A DNA stretch of 64,000 nucleotides from Nesterenkonia lacusekhoensis (GCF_017876395.1 NZ_JAGINX010000001.1:1488001-1552000), one strand, 5' to 3'; positions 19,784-29,357 are shown, counted from the first letter of the stretch. Translations and numbers: made by a program. The notes: generated by a model not told the origin, from the sequence alone.

Positions 19784-20413
19784 CTATTCTGCCAGATCTG
19801 TGCGTCGCCTCTGGCTCGATGCGCCGCGATCGGTGGGGTCGTCTCCGGCGCTGAGCCCGTCCCAGAGGTCGAACTCGTCCGGGTCCTCCTCAGCTCCCGA
19901 GGCCGCGACGCCGGAGGCGCTTCTGTCGTACTTCTTCGAGGCCGCGGCGTCCTGCCAGCGGGAGGATCCCAGCAGCACCAGCAGCCCGGCGCCGATGAGG
20001 ATCACACCGCCGGCCATGGCCACCCACACGAAGCCGCCGATCTCATAGGCGGCGGCATGCTCAGTGGTCCGGGTGACCTCGCCCAGAGCCTCCACGGCAC
20101 GCTGCTCCGGAGCGGCTACGACTCCGCTGATGGTGATCAGGGAGAAGATGCCGGCGGCCATCAGCAGGGCTGCGATGACATAGCGCAGCACTGTGCGTGC
20201 GATGGTCAGTGCCAGTGCCCCGGCCAGGCCCACCAGAGCCATCGCCGTGACAGTGTCGGCCACATCTGTGCCGGAGATCTCGACCTCCTGCACATCGCTG
20301 AGATCGTCGAGCCCGCTGGCGGTGACCCAGGTCTGGGTGGTGGCGATCATCAGCAGCGCACCGCCCAGGATCGCCAGCAGCACCACATTGCGGCGTGTGA
20401 GTGCTCGTGACAT
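19784..20413 (-). CDS. Trp biosynthesis-associated membrane protein
   Basis: A 209-residue protein with four predicted transmembrane helices (approximately residues 10-28, 54-72, 76-97, 126-148), the W-containing external loop TQTWVTASGLDD and a long charged C-terminal tail. It fits the actinobacterial family found inside trp operons (Trp_oprn_chp type), whose role is not established. Its ATG overlaps the trpE stop (TGATG), so it is made with trpE. Confidence 0.85.
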   Translation of the reverse strand: MSRALTRRNVVLLAILGGALLMIATTQTWVTASGLDDLSDVQEVEISGTDVADTVTAMALVGLAGALALTIARTVLRYVIAALLMAAGIFSLITISGVVAAPEQRAVEALGEVTRTTEHAAAYEIGGFVWVAMAGGVILIGAGLLVLLGSSRWQDAAASKKYDRSASGVAASGAEEDPDEFDLWDGLSAGDDPTDRGASSQRRRTDLAE

Positions 20414-22005
20414 CAGCCCTCCTCGAGCCGGTCGGCGGCCAGCACCGCGCGCAGCGGCGCGGCAGCTTTGTTCACAGTCTCCAGGCGCTCGGCCTCATCG
20501 TCGGAGTCGGCCACGATCCCGCCGCCGGACTGCACATAGGCGCGCCCGTCCTTCAGCACCGCAGAGCGGATCGCGATGGCGGCATCCATCCGTCCGGACA
20601 GGTCGAAGTAGCCGACCACGCCCCCGTAGATGCCGCGGCGCTGGGGCTCCCACTGGTCCAGCAGCTGCAGGGCGCGCGGCTTCGGCGCCCCGGAGAGTGT
20701 GCCGGCGGGGAAGGTCGCGGCCAACACGTCGTAGGCGGAGGAGCTCTCCGCCACCACGCCCTGGACATGACTGGTCAGGTGCATCACGTGGGAGAAGCGC
20801 TCCACGGCTATGAACTGGGTGACCTGCACGGAGCCGGGCTCGCAGACCTTGGCCAGATCGTTGCGCGCCAGGTCCACCAGCATGATGTGCTCGGCCCGCT
20901 CCTTCTCATCGGCCAGCAGGTCCTCGGCCAGCTCCCGATCATGGACCGGAGTGTCTCCGCGCGGCCGGGTCCCCGCGATGGGATGGGTGACAGCGATCCG
21001 CTCACCGCTGGGCCGCTCGTCGACGGTGACCAGCGCCTCCGGCGAGGCCCCCACCAGCTGGTAGGGCTCACCGTGCTCCTGGCCCGGACCCGGCGGAGTC
21101 TCGAAGTGGAAGAGGTACATATACGGGCTCGGATTGAGCAGCCGCAGCATCCGATAGACCGTCAGGGCATCCACCTGCGTCTCCACTTCGAAGCGCCGGG
21201 AGACCACGATCTGGAAGACCTCGCCGTCGACGATGGCCTGCTTGGCGCGGCGCAGCGTGGCCAGGTACTCGTCCTCATCCCAGGTGTGCTGCACCCGGTC
21301 GGTCAGGTCCTGCTCCACCGCTGCGGCCCAGTCCTGCTCGGCTGCGGCCAGGCCGGGCCGCACCGGCTCGGCGAGCTTCCGGCGCATCGCGTCCAGACGG
21401 GCCAGCGCGTCGTCATACGCCGCCTCGACCCCTGTGTCCCTGCCGTCGCGGTTGATGGCATTGGCGACCAAGGTGACCGTGCCGTTGCGGTTGTCGTGGA
21501 TGACCAGGTCGCCCACCAGGTTCATCGCCATCTCGGGCAGACCCAGGTCGTCCTCGGGCGGGTCGGGCAGCCGCTCCCAGTGGCGGACGGTCTCCCAGCC
21601 GACGTAGCCGATCAGCCCGGAGGTCAGATGGGCCAGCTCCTCTCGGAAGGGGCGTCCGCCCAGGAACTCGAGGCTGTCACGCAGCACCTCGGCCGTCGTG
21701 CCCTCCTGAGGGATTCCCGCAGGCACCTCACCCAACCAGTGAGCGCGGCCCTCGGCCTCCGTGAGGGTGGCCAGGGAGTTCACCCCGATGAAGGAGTGCT
21801 GGGACCAGCCCGCCCCGGGGGCGGCCGACTCCATGAGGAAGCTGCCCGGGCGCGGCTGCCCCTCATCCATGGCCAGAGCGCGGTAGATGCTCAGCGGCGT
21901 GTGACCATCGGCCAGCAGCGTCATGCTCACCGGGATGACCTTATGAGAGCCGGCGAGCTGGGCGAACTCCTCAGCGCCGGGGACGATCGTTCCGAAGCTC
22001 TGCAT
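20413..22005 (-). CDS. trpE: Anthranilate synthase component I
   Basis: Chorismate plus an amino group from glutamine (or NH3) to anthranilate. The 530-residue protein has the chorismate-binding C-terminal domain: GEVFQIVVSRRFE, PYMYLFHFE, IAGTRPRG, DLARNDLAKVC, HVMHLTSHVQG, TLSGAPKPRALQLLD, YGGVVGYFD. The frame extends into hisI; the ATG at 22005, overlapping the hisI stop, fits the family. The glutaminase partner (TrpG) and trpD are not in this window. Confidence 0.95.
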   Translation of the reverse strand: MQSFGTIVPGAEEFAQLAGSHKVIPVSMTLLADGHTPLSIYRALAMDEGQPRPGSFLMESAAPGAGWSQHSFIGVNSLATLTEAEGRAHWLGEVPAGIPQEGTTAEVLRDSLEFLGGRPFREELAHLTSGLIGYVGWETVRHWERLPDPPEDDLGLPEMAMNLVGDLVIHDNRNGTVTLVANAINRDGRDTGVEAAYDDALARLDAMRRKLAEPVRPGLAAAEQDWAAAVEQDLTDRVQHTWDEDEYLATLRRAKQAIVDGEVFQIVVSRRFEVETQVDALTVYRMLRLLNPSPYMYLFHFETPPGPGQEHGEPYQLVGASPEALVTVDERPSGERIAVTHPIAGTRPRGDTPVHDRELAEDLLADEKERAEHIMLVDLARNDLAKVCEPGSVQVTQFIAVERFSHVMHLTSHVQGVVAESSSAYDVLAATFPAGTLSGAPKPRALQLLDQWEPQRRGIYGGVVGYFDLSGRMDAAIAIRSAVLKDGRAYVQSGGGIVADSDDEAERLETVNKAAAPLRAVLAADRLEEG

Positions 22006-22379
22006 CACGAGGTCTCCCCCAGAGCGAGCTCCCGTCCGCTGAAGCAGGTGGGGGCGCCGGTGTGGCAGGCAGGCCCCTGCTGCTGAACACGCAGCAGGAC
22101 GGTGTCGCCGTCGCAGTCCAGAGCAACACTGGTGACCCGTTGGGTGTTTCCGCTGGTGGCTCCCTTGCGCCACAGCTCCTGACGCGAGCGTGACCAGTAG
22201 GTCCCCTCACGGGTGGCCAGAGTGGCGGCCAGAGCCTGTTCGTTCATCCAGGCCATCATCAGGACCTCACCGGTGGCGGCGTCCTGGGCGATGGCCGGGA
22301 CCAGCCCGGCCTCGTCCATGCGCAGGCGGCTGCGGATGTCTTCGTCCAACGTATAGGTCTCAGTGTCCAGGGGGATCAC
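22005..22379 (-). CDS. hisI: Phosphoribosyl-AMP cyclohydrolase
   Basis: Third step of histidine synthesis: hydrolytic opening of the adenine ring of PR-AMP. The 124-residue stand-alone HisI domain has [26 protein letters not shown], the metal-ligand Asp/Cys segment [22 protein letters not shown] and a conserved C-terminal C. The start is GTG, overlapping the hisF stop by 2 nt. HisE is a separate gene upstream, unlike enterobacterial fused HisIE. Confidence 0.95.
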   Translation of the reverse strand: MIPLDTETYTLDEDIRSRLRMDEAGLVPAIAQDAATGEVLMMAWMNEQALAATLATREGTYWSRSRQELWRKGATSGNTQRVTSVALDCDGDTVLLRVQQQGPACHTGAPTCFSGRELALGETS

Positions 22380-23146
22380 CTCACGGGATATCCGGCGGAG
22401 CGGATGGTGTCTTTGACTCGGGCGATCATATCGACCGGGCCGAAGTGGAACATGCTGGCGGCCAGGACGGCGTCGGCGCCTGCCTCGATCGCCGGAGGGA
22501 AGTGCTCGGGCCGGCCGGCGCCGCCGGAGGCGATGATCGGCACCGAGGTGACCTTCCGGACGTCGGCGATCATCTCGGTGTCGAAGCCGTCACGAGTGCC
22601 GTCGGCATCGATGGAGTTCAGCAGGATCTCCCCGACCCCGCGCTCGGAGGCTTCGCGGCACCAGGCCACAGCGTCCATGCCGGTGCCCTTGCGGCCGCCA
22701 TGGGTGGTCACCTCATAGCCGGAGGCCACCGAGGGGTCCTCTGTGCGCCGGGCGTCCAGGGACAGGACCAACACCTGATTGCCGAAGCGGCTGACGATCT
22801 CATCGATGACCTGCGGCCGGGCCACTGCGGCAGTGTTGATGGAGGCCTTGTCCGCTCCGGACTTCAGAAGACGGTCCACATCGGCCTCCGTACGGACTCC
22901 CCCGCCCACGGTCAGCGGGATGAAGACCTCCTGAGCAGTCTGGGTGACCACGTCGTAGGTGGTCTCCCGGTCCGAGCTGGAGGCGGTGACGTCCAGGAAG
23001 GTGAGTTCGTCGGCCCCTGCGGCGTTGTACCGGTGGGCCAGCTCCACCGGGTCGCCGGCGTCGCGGAGGTTCTCGAAGTTGACTCCCTTGACCACTCGGC
23101 CGGCGTCGACGTCCAGACAGGGGATCACACGGATGGCCAGGCTCAT
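22376..23146 (-). CDS. hisF: Imidazole glycerol phosphate synthase cyclase subunit
   Basis: TIM-barrel cyclase that uses ammonia from HisH to form imidazole glycerol phosphate and AICAR. In 256 residues: catalytic Asp12 in [18 protein letters not shown], second Asp in [37 protein letters not shown]. The frame is open upstream, but the ATG at 23146 begins the conserved sequence and has GAGG upstream. The HisH subunit is not encoded in the window. Confidence 0.96.
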   Translation of the reverse strand: MSLAIRVIPCLDVDAGRVVKGVNFENLRDAGDPVELAHRYNAAGADELTFLDVTASSSDRETTYDVVTQTAQEVFIPLTVGGGVRTEADVDRLLKSGADKASINTAAVARPQVIDEIVSRFGNQVLVLSLDARRTEDPSVASGYEVTTHGGRKGTGMDAVAWCREASERGVGEILLNSIDADGTRDGFDTEMIADVRKVTSVPIIASGGAGRPEHFPPAIEAGADAVLAASMFHFGPVDMIARVKDTIRSAGYPVR

Positions 23147-23156
23147 CGGCGCCGCC

Positions 23157-24023
23157 TCAGACTCTCGACGCTTTGATGGAGGTGACCAGGATGGCTCGGG
23201 CGCCGAGCTCATAGAGTTCGTCCATGAGCTGGTTGGTCTTCTTCGCCGGCACCATCGAACGCACGGCGACCCAGTTCTCGTCGGCCAGCGAGGAGATCGT
23301 GGGCGACTCCAGGCCTGGGGTGACGGCCATGACCGCCTCCAGATCGCTGCGGCGGACGTCGTACTCCATCATCACGTAGTGCCGGGCGGTCAGCACTCCC
23401 TGCAGTCGACGGATCATCCGGTCCGCACCGTTCTGATCGCCCACGGAGGAACGCTCACCGGTGGCGGAGATCAGGATGGCCTCAGACTCCAGGATCGGGC
23501 GGCCGAAGGTCTCCATCCCGGCGGCCTTGAGCGTATTGCCGGTCTCGACGACATCGGCGATCGCATCGGCCACGCCCAGGCGCACCGCGGACTCCACGGC
23601 GCCGTCGAGGTGGACCACCTCCACATCGGGGATCTGCTGGTCGGCGAACCAGCCGGCCAGCAGCCCGTCATAGGTGGTGGCGATGCGCTTGCCCGCCAGG
23701 TCCTGCTCGGAGCTGAACCGGCCCTTCGGAGCGGCCAGACGGAAGGTGGCGCGGCCGAAGCCCAGGCCCATGACCTCCTCCGCACCGGTGGTCACCTGGG
23801 CGTCGCTGAAGAGGTCGCGGCCGGTGATGCCCAGGTCGATGATGCCCTGGCCCACATAGATGGCCACGTCTTTGGGGCGCAGATAGAAGAATTCGACGCC
23901 GTTCTCCTCGTCCACCAGGACGAGCTCCTTGCGGTCACGGCGCTGGAGATACCCGGCCTCTCTGAGGATCTCCATGGCGGCTTCGGACAGGGCACCCTTA
24001 TTCGGCACAGCTACGCGCAGCAT
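23157..24023 (-). CDS. hisG: ATP phosphoribosyltransferase (long form)
   Basis: First committed step of histidine synthesis, joining ATP and PRPP; feedback-inhibited by histidine. The 288 residues comprise the catalytic domains ([23 protein letters not shown], the PRPP loop region [12 protein letters not shown]) and a C-terminal ACT-like regulatory domain (about residues 210-288), so it is the hexameric long form that needs no HisZ. The ATG lies 12 nt after hisE; upstream RBS is weak, suggesting coupling to hisE. Confidence 0.96.
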   Translation of the reverse strand: MLRVAVPNKGALSEAAMEILREAGYLQRRDRKELVLVDEENGVEFFYLRPKDVAIYVGQGIIDLGITGRDLFSDAQVTTGAEEVMGLGFGRATFRLAAPKGRFSSEQDLAGKRIATTYDGLLAGWFADQQIPDVEVVHLDGAVESAVRLGVADAIADVVETGNTLKAAGMETFGRPILESEAILISATGERSSVGDQNGADRMIRRLQGVLTARHYVMMEYDVRRSDLEAVMAVTPGLESPTISSLADENWVAVRSMVPAKKTNQLMDELYELGARAILVTSIKASRV

Positions 24024-24035
24024 GTTCGTCTTTCT

Positions 24036-24299
24036 CTACAGATAGCGATAGATGTCTTCGGGCTTGAGCCCCTTGGCCAGCATCATGACCTGCAGGTGGT
24101 AGAGCAACTGGGAGATCTCCTCAGCGGTCTCGGCATCCGACTCATATTCGCAGGCCATCCAGACTTCAGCCGCCTCTTCGACGATCTTCTTGCCGATGTG
24201 ATGGATCCCGGCGTCCAAAGCGGCGACGGTTCCGGAGCCTTCCGGACGTTCGGCGGCCTTGGCGGCGAGTTCGGCATAGAGCTGATCGAAGGTCTTCAT
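24036..24299 (-). CDS. hisE: Phosphoribosyl-ATP pyrophosphatase
   Basis: Second step of histidine synthesis. An 87-residue MazG-like all-alpha protein with the metal-binding helix [13 protein letters not shown] and [13 protein letters not shown]. It is the first his gene, 54 nt after ribH. A TAGTCT element 7 nt before the ATG could be a -10 box, but no good -35 was found, so whether his-trp has its own promoter here or reads through from the rib operon is unresolved. Confidence 0.94.
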   Translation of the reverse strand: MKTFDQLYAELAAKAAERPEGSGTVAALDAGIHHIGKKIVEEAAEVWMACEYESDAETAEEISQLLYHLQVMMLAKGLKPEDIYRYL

Positions 24300-24353
24300 G
24301 CCCCCCAGACTACGCCGAAGACCCGCTCCCCCGCGATTTGGGTCGGCAGGCTC

Positions 24354-24854
24354 TCACGCGTCGAGACGCGTGATCTCCACAGCGGCGGCCACAGCTGCGT
24401 GAGCGGCCTCATATCCCTTGTCCTCCGAGGAGCCCTCGAGCCCGGCACGGTCCAGCGCCTGCTGGTCGTCGTCGCAGGTCAGCAGACCGAACCCGACCGG
24501 CGTGCCGCTCTCCACTGCGACTTTGGTCAGACCGTCGGTGGCCGCAGCGCAGACGTAGTCGAAGTGGGGCGTGCCGCCGCGGATCACCACTCCCAGAGTG
24601 ATGACCGCGTCGTGGGTCTGCGCGGCATGGGAGGCCAGCACGGGCAGCTCGAAGCTGCCCGGGGCCTGCAGGGCCGTGTACTCGGTGATCCCGATGTCGT
24701 TCAGGAAGCGCTGGGCCCCTGCGGTCAGTCCGTCCATCACCTCGGTGTGCCACCGGGACGCCACGACGGCCACCCGCAGCCCCAGGGTCCGGGCGGATTC
24801 GGTGAGCTCAGTGAGCTCCTGGGCAGGGATCTCTGGGGTTCCGGTGCCGCTCAT
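24354..24854 (-). CDS. ribH: 6,7-dimethyl-8-ribityllumazine synthase
   Basis: Penultimate riboflavin step: condenses DHBP with the ribityl pyrimidine. The 166-residue protein has [43 protein letters not shown] (catalytic His region) and [18 protein letters not shown]. Its ATG overlaps the stop of the RibE-RibB-RibA gene by 4 nt (ATGA). It forms capsid-like oligomers in known homologues. Last gene of the rib operon. Confidence 0.96.
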   Translation of the reverse strand: MSGTGTPEIPAQELTELTESARTLGLRVAVVASRWHTEVMDGLTAGAQRFLNDIGITEYTALQAPGSFELPVLASHAAQTHDAVITLGVVIRGGTPHFDYVCAAATDGLTKVAVESGTPVGFGLLTCDDDQQALDRAGLEGSSEDKGYEAAHAAVAAAVEITRLDA

Positions 24855-26863
24855 AGTCTCTGATGCTCTCCTTGTTCATCGTGGGTGGTGGTGAGTCCGA
24901 GGTGGTCCAACAGGTGGTTCATGCGGTCGCGCTTGGTCTCCAGGTAGCGGCGGTTGGCCTCATGGACCACGCCGGTGGAGGGGACCTGTTCGACGTCGAG
25001 CCCGGCCTCGCGCAGCACGCGCACCTTCTCCGGGTTGTTCGTCAGCAGCTGCAGCCGGGTGATCCCGGCGCCGTGCAGGATGGCCGCGGCTCCGGTGAAG
25101 TCACGCTGCTCGGCAGGCAGGCCCAGCATCTCATTGGCCTCGACGGTGTCCGCACCCTGCTCCTGCAGCCGGTAGGCACGCATCTTGTTCGCCAGGCCGA
25201 TGCCGCGGCCCTCGTGGCCGCGCAGATAGAGCAGGTGCCCGCCGTCGCGCTGGATGGACTCCAGGGCTGAGATCAGCTGGGTCCCGCAGTCGCAGCGCTG
25301 GGAGCCGAAGACGTCTCCGGTGACACATTCGGAATGCATGCGGATCAGCGGGCGGGTCACCGTGCCGTTCTGCTGCGGATGATGACCTTCGGCCGAGATG
25401 AGCATGTGCTCATGACCGGTGCGGCGCTCGGTCCACACCTGGGCGGCGAAGGTTCCGTAGTCCGTGGGCAGAGCGACCACCGGCCCGGCCTCGACCAGAT
25501 CCTGCCGGGTCAGCGCCTCGGCGTCGACGGGAGCCGCGGCCTCCTCCGGGGCCGGCGTCCCCCCGCGATGCCGGATCAGGTCCTCGATGGAGATCAGCGC
25601 CAGTCCGTGCTCGTCGGCGAACTCGCGCAGCGCGGGCAGTCGCATCATCTCGCCGTCGTCGTGGGTGAGCTCCGCGATGATCCCGACGGCGGGTGCGCCC
25701 GAGAGCTCGCAGAGATCCACTGCGGCCTCGGTGTGACCGGGCCGCCCCAGCACACCGTCGGCATGGGCGATCAGCGGGAAGAGGTGACCCGGGCGGGTCA
25801 GGTCCTGCGGCCCGGAGGAGGCAGCCGCGAGCAGCTGGGCGGTCAGCGCCCTGTCGGCGGCACTGATGCCGGTGGTGATCTGCGGGTGATGGGAGGCGTC
25901 GGCGTCGCAGCTGATGGTGTAGGCGGTGCCCTTGGGGTCCTCGTTCTCCGCGACCATCGGCGGCAGCTGCAGATGCGCGGCTCGTTCGGCGCTCATGGGG
26001 GCGCAGAGCACACCGGAGCTGTGCCGGATGGTGAAGGCCATGAGCTCGGGAGTGGAGGCCGCGGCCGGGAAGATGATGTCGCCCTCGTTCTCACGGCCGG
26101 CGTCGTCGACCACGACCACCGGACGGCCGGTCGCCAGCTGCTCAAGGGCCACCTCCACCGGGTCCAGCACCGGAGCCGGGGTGTCCGGCTGAGCGATGGC
26201 CGGCAGGCGAGCAGGGACGGCGTCGGCGGGGTCGGGCTCCTGGAAGCCGAGCATGCGGCGAGCGTACTTCGCCAGCACGTCCACCTCGAGGTTGACCGCG
26301 CCGCCGATCTGCAGGCGACCCAGCGTCGTCTCGGCCAAGGTGGTGGGGATCAGCCCCACCTCGAACCAGGGCTGTCCGGAGGTCGGCTCGCTCACTGCGG
26401 TCACCGTCAGCGAGACTCCGTCCACGGCGATGGAACCCTTCTCCGCCAGGTAGGGCGCCAGCTCGGGGCTGAGGCTGAAGCGATGGCGTCCGTCGTCGGG
26501 GTCGCGCTCGATCAGACGCCCCAAACCGTCCACATGGCCCTGGACCACGTGGCCGTCCAGGCGGGCGCCGGAGGGAAGGCAGCGCTCCAGATTCACGGGG
26601 TGCCCAGGCTGCAGCGCCCCCAACGAGGTGCGCCGGAGGGTCTCAGGGATGAGCTCCACGGAGATCTCTTCGGCGCTGTGGTCCAGATCCACGGCGCTGA
26701 CACAGACACCGTTGACTGCGATGGATCCGCCCAGCTCCAGCCCGCCGAGATGGCCCGGGGCGCGGAAGGTGAGCTGTTCGACGCCCTGGTCGGGCCCGCT
26801 GTGGTCCTGACGGGAGCGACGCTGCAGGACAGTGCCGAGGCCCGTGACGATTCCGGTGAACAT
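24851..26863 (-). CDS. ribBA: Fused riboflavin synthase / DHBP synthase / GTP cyclohydrolase II (RibE-RibB-RibA)
   Basis: A single uninterrupted frame of 670 residues carries three riboflavin enzymes. Residues 1 to about 206 are riboflavin synthase with both lumazine-binding repeats ([35 protein letters not shown]). About 207-230 is a Pro/Ala linker. About 231-435 is DHBP synthase ([21 protein letters not shown]). About 460-655 is GTP cyclohydrolase II with the zinc ligands Cys513, Cys524, Cys526 and [10 protein letters not shown]. RibBA is common; RibE is usually a separate adjacent gene. It starts 2 nt after ribD. All active-site motifs look intact. Confidence 0.93.
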   Translation of the reverse strand: MFTGIVTGLGTVLQRRSRQDHSGPDQGVEQLTFRAPGHLGGLELGGSIAVNGVCVSAVDLDHSAEEISVELIPETLRRTSLGALQPGHPVNLERCLPSGARLDGHVVQGHVDGLGRLIERDPDDGRHRFSLSPELAPYLAEKGSIAVDGVSLTVTAVSEPTSGQPWFEVGLIPTTLAETTLGRLQIGGAVNLEVDVLAKYARRMLGFQEPDPADAVPARLPAIAQPDTPAPVLDPVEVALEQLATGRPVVVVDDAGRENEGDIIFPAAASTPELMAFTIRHSSGVLCAPMSAERAAHLQLPPMVAENEDPKGTAYTISCDADASHHPQITTGISAADRALTAQLLAAASSGPQDLTRPGHLFPLIAHADGVLGRPGHTEAAVDLCELSGAPAVGIIAELTHDDGEMMRLPALREFADEHGLALISIEDLIRHRGGTPAPEEAAAPVDAEALTRQDLVEAGPVVALPTDYGTFAAQVWTERRTGHEHMLISAEGHHPQQNGTVTRPLIRMHSECVTGDVFGSQRCDCGTQLISALESIQRDGGHLLYLRGHEGRGIGLANKMRAYRLQEQGADTVEANEMLGLPAEQRDFTGAAAILHGAGITRLQLLTNNPEKVRVLREAGLDVEQVPSTGVVHEANRRYLETKRDRMNHLLDHLGLTTTHDEQGEHQRL

Positions 26864-26865
26864 GA

Positions 26866-27954
26866 TCAGTGACTGGTCTCCTTCTGCGGCGCAGAAGCGC
26901 TGCTCGGCTGAAGATGGGTGCAGACATCACCCTCCATGACCCGGACGGGACCGCCGTCGGCGGGGTCCAACTCATAGCGCGGTGCCTGGTGAAGTGTGGT
27001 GACGCCGATGTCGGCGATGCTGGAGCGCCCGGTGCCTAGGATGATCGGGGCCTGGTAGGCGAAGATCTCATCCACCAGATCCGCGGCCACGAAGGCCGAG
27101 AGCACGCTCTGGCCCCCTTCGACCAGCACATGACGCACCGGGTGGCCCTGATGGATGGTCTGGGCCAGCTCCTGCAGCGCCTCCAGCGGGTCGCGGGTGC
27201 GCAGCTGGGTCCACCCCTGCCCCTCCGGGCGGCCGCGGCGCAGGGCGGCGCCCTGAGGGACATCGCGCAGGCCCAGCACGCAGCGCAGCGGCTGATGCTC
27301 GGTGAGGCTGCCGTGTTCGTCCCGCGCGGTCAGCCGCGGATCGTCGACCAGCGCGGTGTTGGTGCCGACCAGGATGGCGTCCACACGCTGGCGGATCCGG
27401 TGGGTGTGCGCACGGGAGGCCGCAGAGGTGACCCACTGGCTGGTGCCGTCCGAGGCCGCGATCTTCGCGTCCAGGCTCTGCGCCAGGTGCACCGTGACGA
27501 AGGGGCGCCCCTGCTCCTGGGCGAGGCTCCAGCGGTGATTCAGCTGCTCGCATTCCTGGGCGAGGACTCCCCCGATGGTCTCGACGCCGGACTCGGCCAA
27601 CGCCTGTCCGCCTCCCCCGGCGATGTCGGTGAGGTCCGCAGCCCCGTAGACCACACGCCCGACGCCGGCGGTGAGGATGGCCTCAGTGCAGGCCGGCTGG
27701 CGCCCCTGATGGCGGCAGGGCTCCAGCGTGGAGTAGAGCGTGGCCGCACTCAGGTCGGTCTCCGGGTCCACCTGGCTCAGGGCGTCGCGCTCCGCGTGGA
27801 GGCTGCCCGCCCCGCGGTGATGTCCCACCGCGAGGACCTCCCCGGCGCCGGAGACCAGCACTGCTCCGACCAGCGGGTTGGCGCCCCGGGCTCCGCGCAG
27901 GGCCTCCTGAAGTGCGCGGCGCATCATCGGCGTCTGGGCGTCGGTCCGGTTCAT
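26866..27954 (-). CDS. ribD: Bifunctional pyrimidine deaminase / reductase
   Basis: Deaminates and reduces the GTP cyclohydrolase II product in riboflavin synthesis. The N-terminal deaminase has the zinc motif HAERDAL (catalytic Glu) and EPCRHQGRQPAC; the C-terminal reductase has KIAASDGTSQWVTS, ILVGTNTALVDDPRLT and VEGGQSVLSAF. 362 residues, full length. The ATG overlaps the transporter stop by 4 nt; two internal Met codons at residues 10-11 are alternative starts. Confidence 0.96.
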   Translation of the reverse strand: MNRTDAQTPMMRRALQEALRGARGANPLVGAVLVSGAGEVLAVGHHRGAGSLHAERDALSQVDPETDLSAATLYSTLEPCRHQGRQPACTEAILTAGVGRVVYGAADLTDIAGGGGQALAESGVETIGGVLAQECEQLNHRWSLAQEQGRPFVTVHLAQSLDAKIAASDGTSQWVTSAASRAHTHRIRQRVDAILVGTNTALVDDPRLTARDEHGSLTEHQPLRCVLGLRDVPQGAALRRGRPEGQGWTQLRTRDPLEALQELAQTIHQGHPVRHVLVEGGQSVLSAFVAADLVDEIFAYQAPIILGTGRSSIADIGVTTLHQAPRYELDPADGGPVRVMEGDVCTHLQPSSASAPQKETSH

Positions 27955-28694
27955 CGAAGCTCCTCAGGGCTGGACGCCGAGTCGTCGGCGGTGTGGACCC
28001 GCGGATCCAGGTGCAGGGTCTCCACGCTGGGTTTCGGCTTCGCTGTGGCATTGGCATGCCACCAGACGAAGAACCCGATGAGGGTGAAGGCCCCGTAGAA
28101 GAGATACATCAGGGCCGAGGCGTAATAACCGGTGGACCACAGCAGCGGGACTCCCACGATGTCCACAGCCACCCAGATGAGCCAGAACTCCACCCATCCC
28201 TTGGCCATGCCGTAGGTGGCCAGCAGGGAGCCGACGAAGGTCCAGGCATCGGCCCAGACCGGCTCCCAGCTGCCCAGAGCGCGGAACAGCGGAGTCAGGG
28301 CGGCGGTGCCCAGGATCATCACCAGGACCAGACCGATGCGGACCCGCCAGCTGGCCCACTGTGGGGTGATCGCGCCGGCGTCCTCACCGGCGAGCCGCTG
28401 CCGACGGCTCTGGGACCAGCGCACCCAGCCGTAGACGGAGACGGCGAGGAACATGATCTGACGCCCCGCCTGGCCGAGAAGCGCCGGGTTGTCGTCCAGG
28501 CCGATGAAGGAGCCCATGAACACGGTCAGCAGGATGAGATTGCCGGCGATGCCCACGGGCCAGGCCCAGATCCTGCGGAACATCCCGCCCAGGGCGCAGG
28601 CCAGACCGAAGGCGTTGCCGATGACCTCGCGGAGCACCAGAGCGCTGCCGCCGACGACGATCTCGGCTTCCAAGAGCCAGCGAAGCGTCTCCAT
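27951..28694 (-). CDS. PnuC-family transporter, probably riboflavin importer (RibM-like)
   Basis: Integral membrane protein of 247 residues with about seven hydrophobic segments and PnuC-type features (WPVGIAGNLILL, FVGSLLATYGMAKGWVEFW, WVAVDIVGVPLL). PnuC proteins carry nicotinamide riboside, but relatives under FMN riboswitches and in rib operons (RibM of Streptomyces and Corynebacterium) carry riboflavin by facilitated diffusion. Here it is the first gene after an FMN riboswitch and overlaps ribD, so riboflavin is the likely substrate. Substrate is inferred from context. Confidence 0.88.
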   Translation of the reverse strand: METLRWLLEAEIVVGGSALVLREVIGNAFGLACALGGMFRRIWAWPVGIAGNLILLTVFMGSFIGLDDNPALLGQAGRQIMFLAVSVYGWVRWSQSRRQRLAGEDAGAITPQWASWRVRIGLVLVMILGTAALTPLFRALGSWEPVWADAWTFVGSLLATYGMAKGWVEFWLIWVAVDIVGVPLLWSTGYYASALMYLFYGAFTLIGFFVWWHANATAKPKPSVETLHLDPRVHTADDSASSPEELR

Positions 28695-28790
28695 ACTGTC
28701 CGTCTCTCTTCCGGAGGTCCGAGGCTCCGGGGGTGACGATGTGAGACGTCGAGACCGGTGTGCACCTCAAGGAAGCCGGACACCGGTTTT

Positions 28791-28928
28791 CGTGCTGCTC
28801 CCATCCAGACTGTGACTGTCGGTACCGGAGTTCCACCGGTTCAACCGCAGCTGCCCCAGGGGTTCTGGAACGACTGCGGGTCGCGGACTATGACCGCCGG
28901 TTCGGACTTTCACCGACCCCGGAGCACG
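28791..28928 (-). ncRNA. FMN riboswitch (RFN element)
   Basis: The minus strand carries the conserved blocks of the RFN element: a 5' GTGCTCCGGGGTCGGTGAAA, then AGTCCGAACCGGCGGT, a variable arm, AACCGGTGGAACTCCGGTACC and a 3' GTCTGGATGGGAG closing with GCACG. The P1 helix pairs CGTGCTCC with GGGAGCAGCACG. Downstream (28701-28748) CGTCTC can pair with GAGACG just before the transporter ATG, and CCGGAG/CTCCGG overlaps the purine-rich RBS, so control may be translational. Binding of FMN would switch off the transporter-ribD-ribEBA-ribH operon. Confidence 0.95.
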
Positions 28929-28994
28929 AAAATGATGAGATCCAGTGTGCCATACCTGCGGCCTCGGGCGGCAGAACGACGTCACGGAACGCAA

Positions 28995-29026
28995 AGAAGC
29001 CCCGGTCCGTCGGGACCGGGGCTTCT
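28995..29026. terminator. Bidirectional hairpin between tRNA cluster and rib operon
   Basis: AAGCCCCGGTCC and GGGACCGGGGCTT flank a 3-nt loop, with A-rich sequence on one side and TTCTCTCC on the other. It follows the last tRNA gene and precedes the riboswitch on the minus strand, so it should end the tRNA transcript. Confidence 0.8.
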
Positions 29027-29034
29027 CTCCTCTG

Positions 29035-29108
29035 AGCGGATGACGAGATTCGAACTCGCGACCCTCACCATGGCAAGGTGATGCTCTAGCCAGCTGAGCT
29101 ACATCCGC
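29035..29108 (-). tRNA. tRNA-Gly (anticodon GCC), copy 1
   Basis: A 74-nt cloverleaf: acceptor GCGGATG/CATCCGC, D arm GCTC/GAGC, anticodon stem TCACC/GGTGA with loop TTGCCAT, T arm GCGAG/CTCGT. CCA is not encoded. The sequence is identical to the copy at 29358-29431. Confidence 0.97.
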
Positions 29109-29129
29109 GTTAAGTCCCGTGGGACTCCG

Positions 29130-29201
29130 TGCGTGATACTGGGATCGAACCAGTGACCTCTTCCGTGTCAGGGAAGCGCGCTACCGCTGCGCCAATCACG
29201 C
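29130..29201 (-). tRNA. tRNA-Val (anticodon GAC)
   Basis: A 72-nt cloverleaf: acceptor GCGTGAT/ATCACGC, anticodon stem CTTCC/GGAAG with loop CTGACAC, T arm ACTGG/CCAGT. CCA is not encoded. Confidence 0.97.
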
Positions 29202-29254
29202 CTGCTCAGTTCTTCTGTTCAACTGTACCGGTCTCGGCTGGCCGAAACCTTCAG

Positions 29255-29325
29255 AGGTGGGGACGGGAATCGAACCCGCGTATACGGCTTTGCAGGCCGC
29301 TGCCTCGCCACTCGGCCACCCCACC
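29255..29325 (-). tRNA. tRNA-Cys (anticodon GCA)
   Basis: A 71-nt cloverleaf: acceptor GGTGGGG/CCCCACC, anticodon loop CTGCAAA, T arm GCGGG TTCGAAT CCCGT. CCA is not encoded. Confidence 0.97.
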
Positions 29326-29357
29326 GGGTCTTTCTACCGGGTTCTACCTGTCCCGCG

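Noticed and set aside
24300-24353. Terminator between ribH and hisE
   Set aside because: Only GACCC/GGGTC (5 bp) with a long loop; too weak to call.
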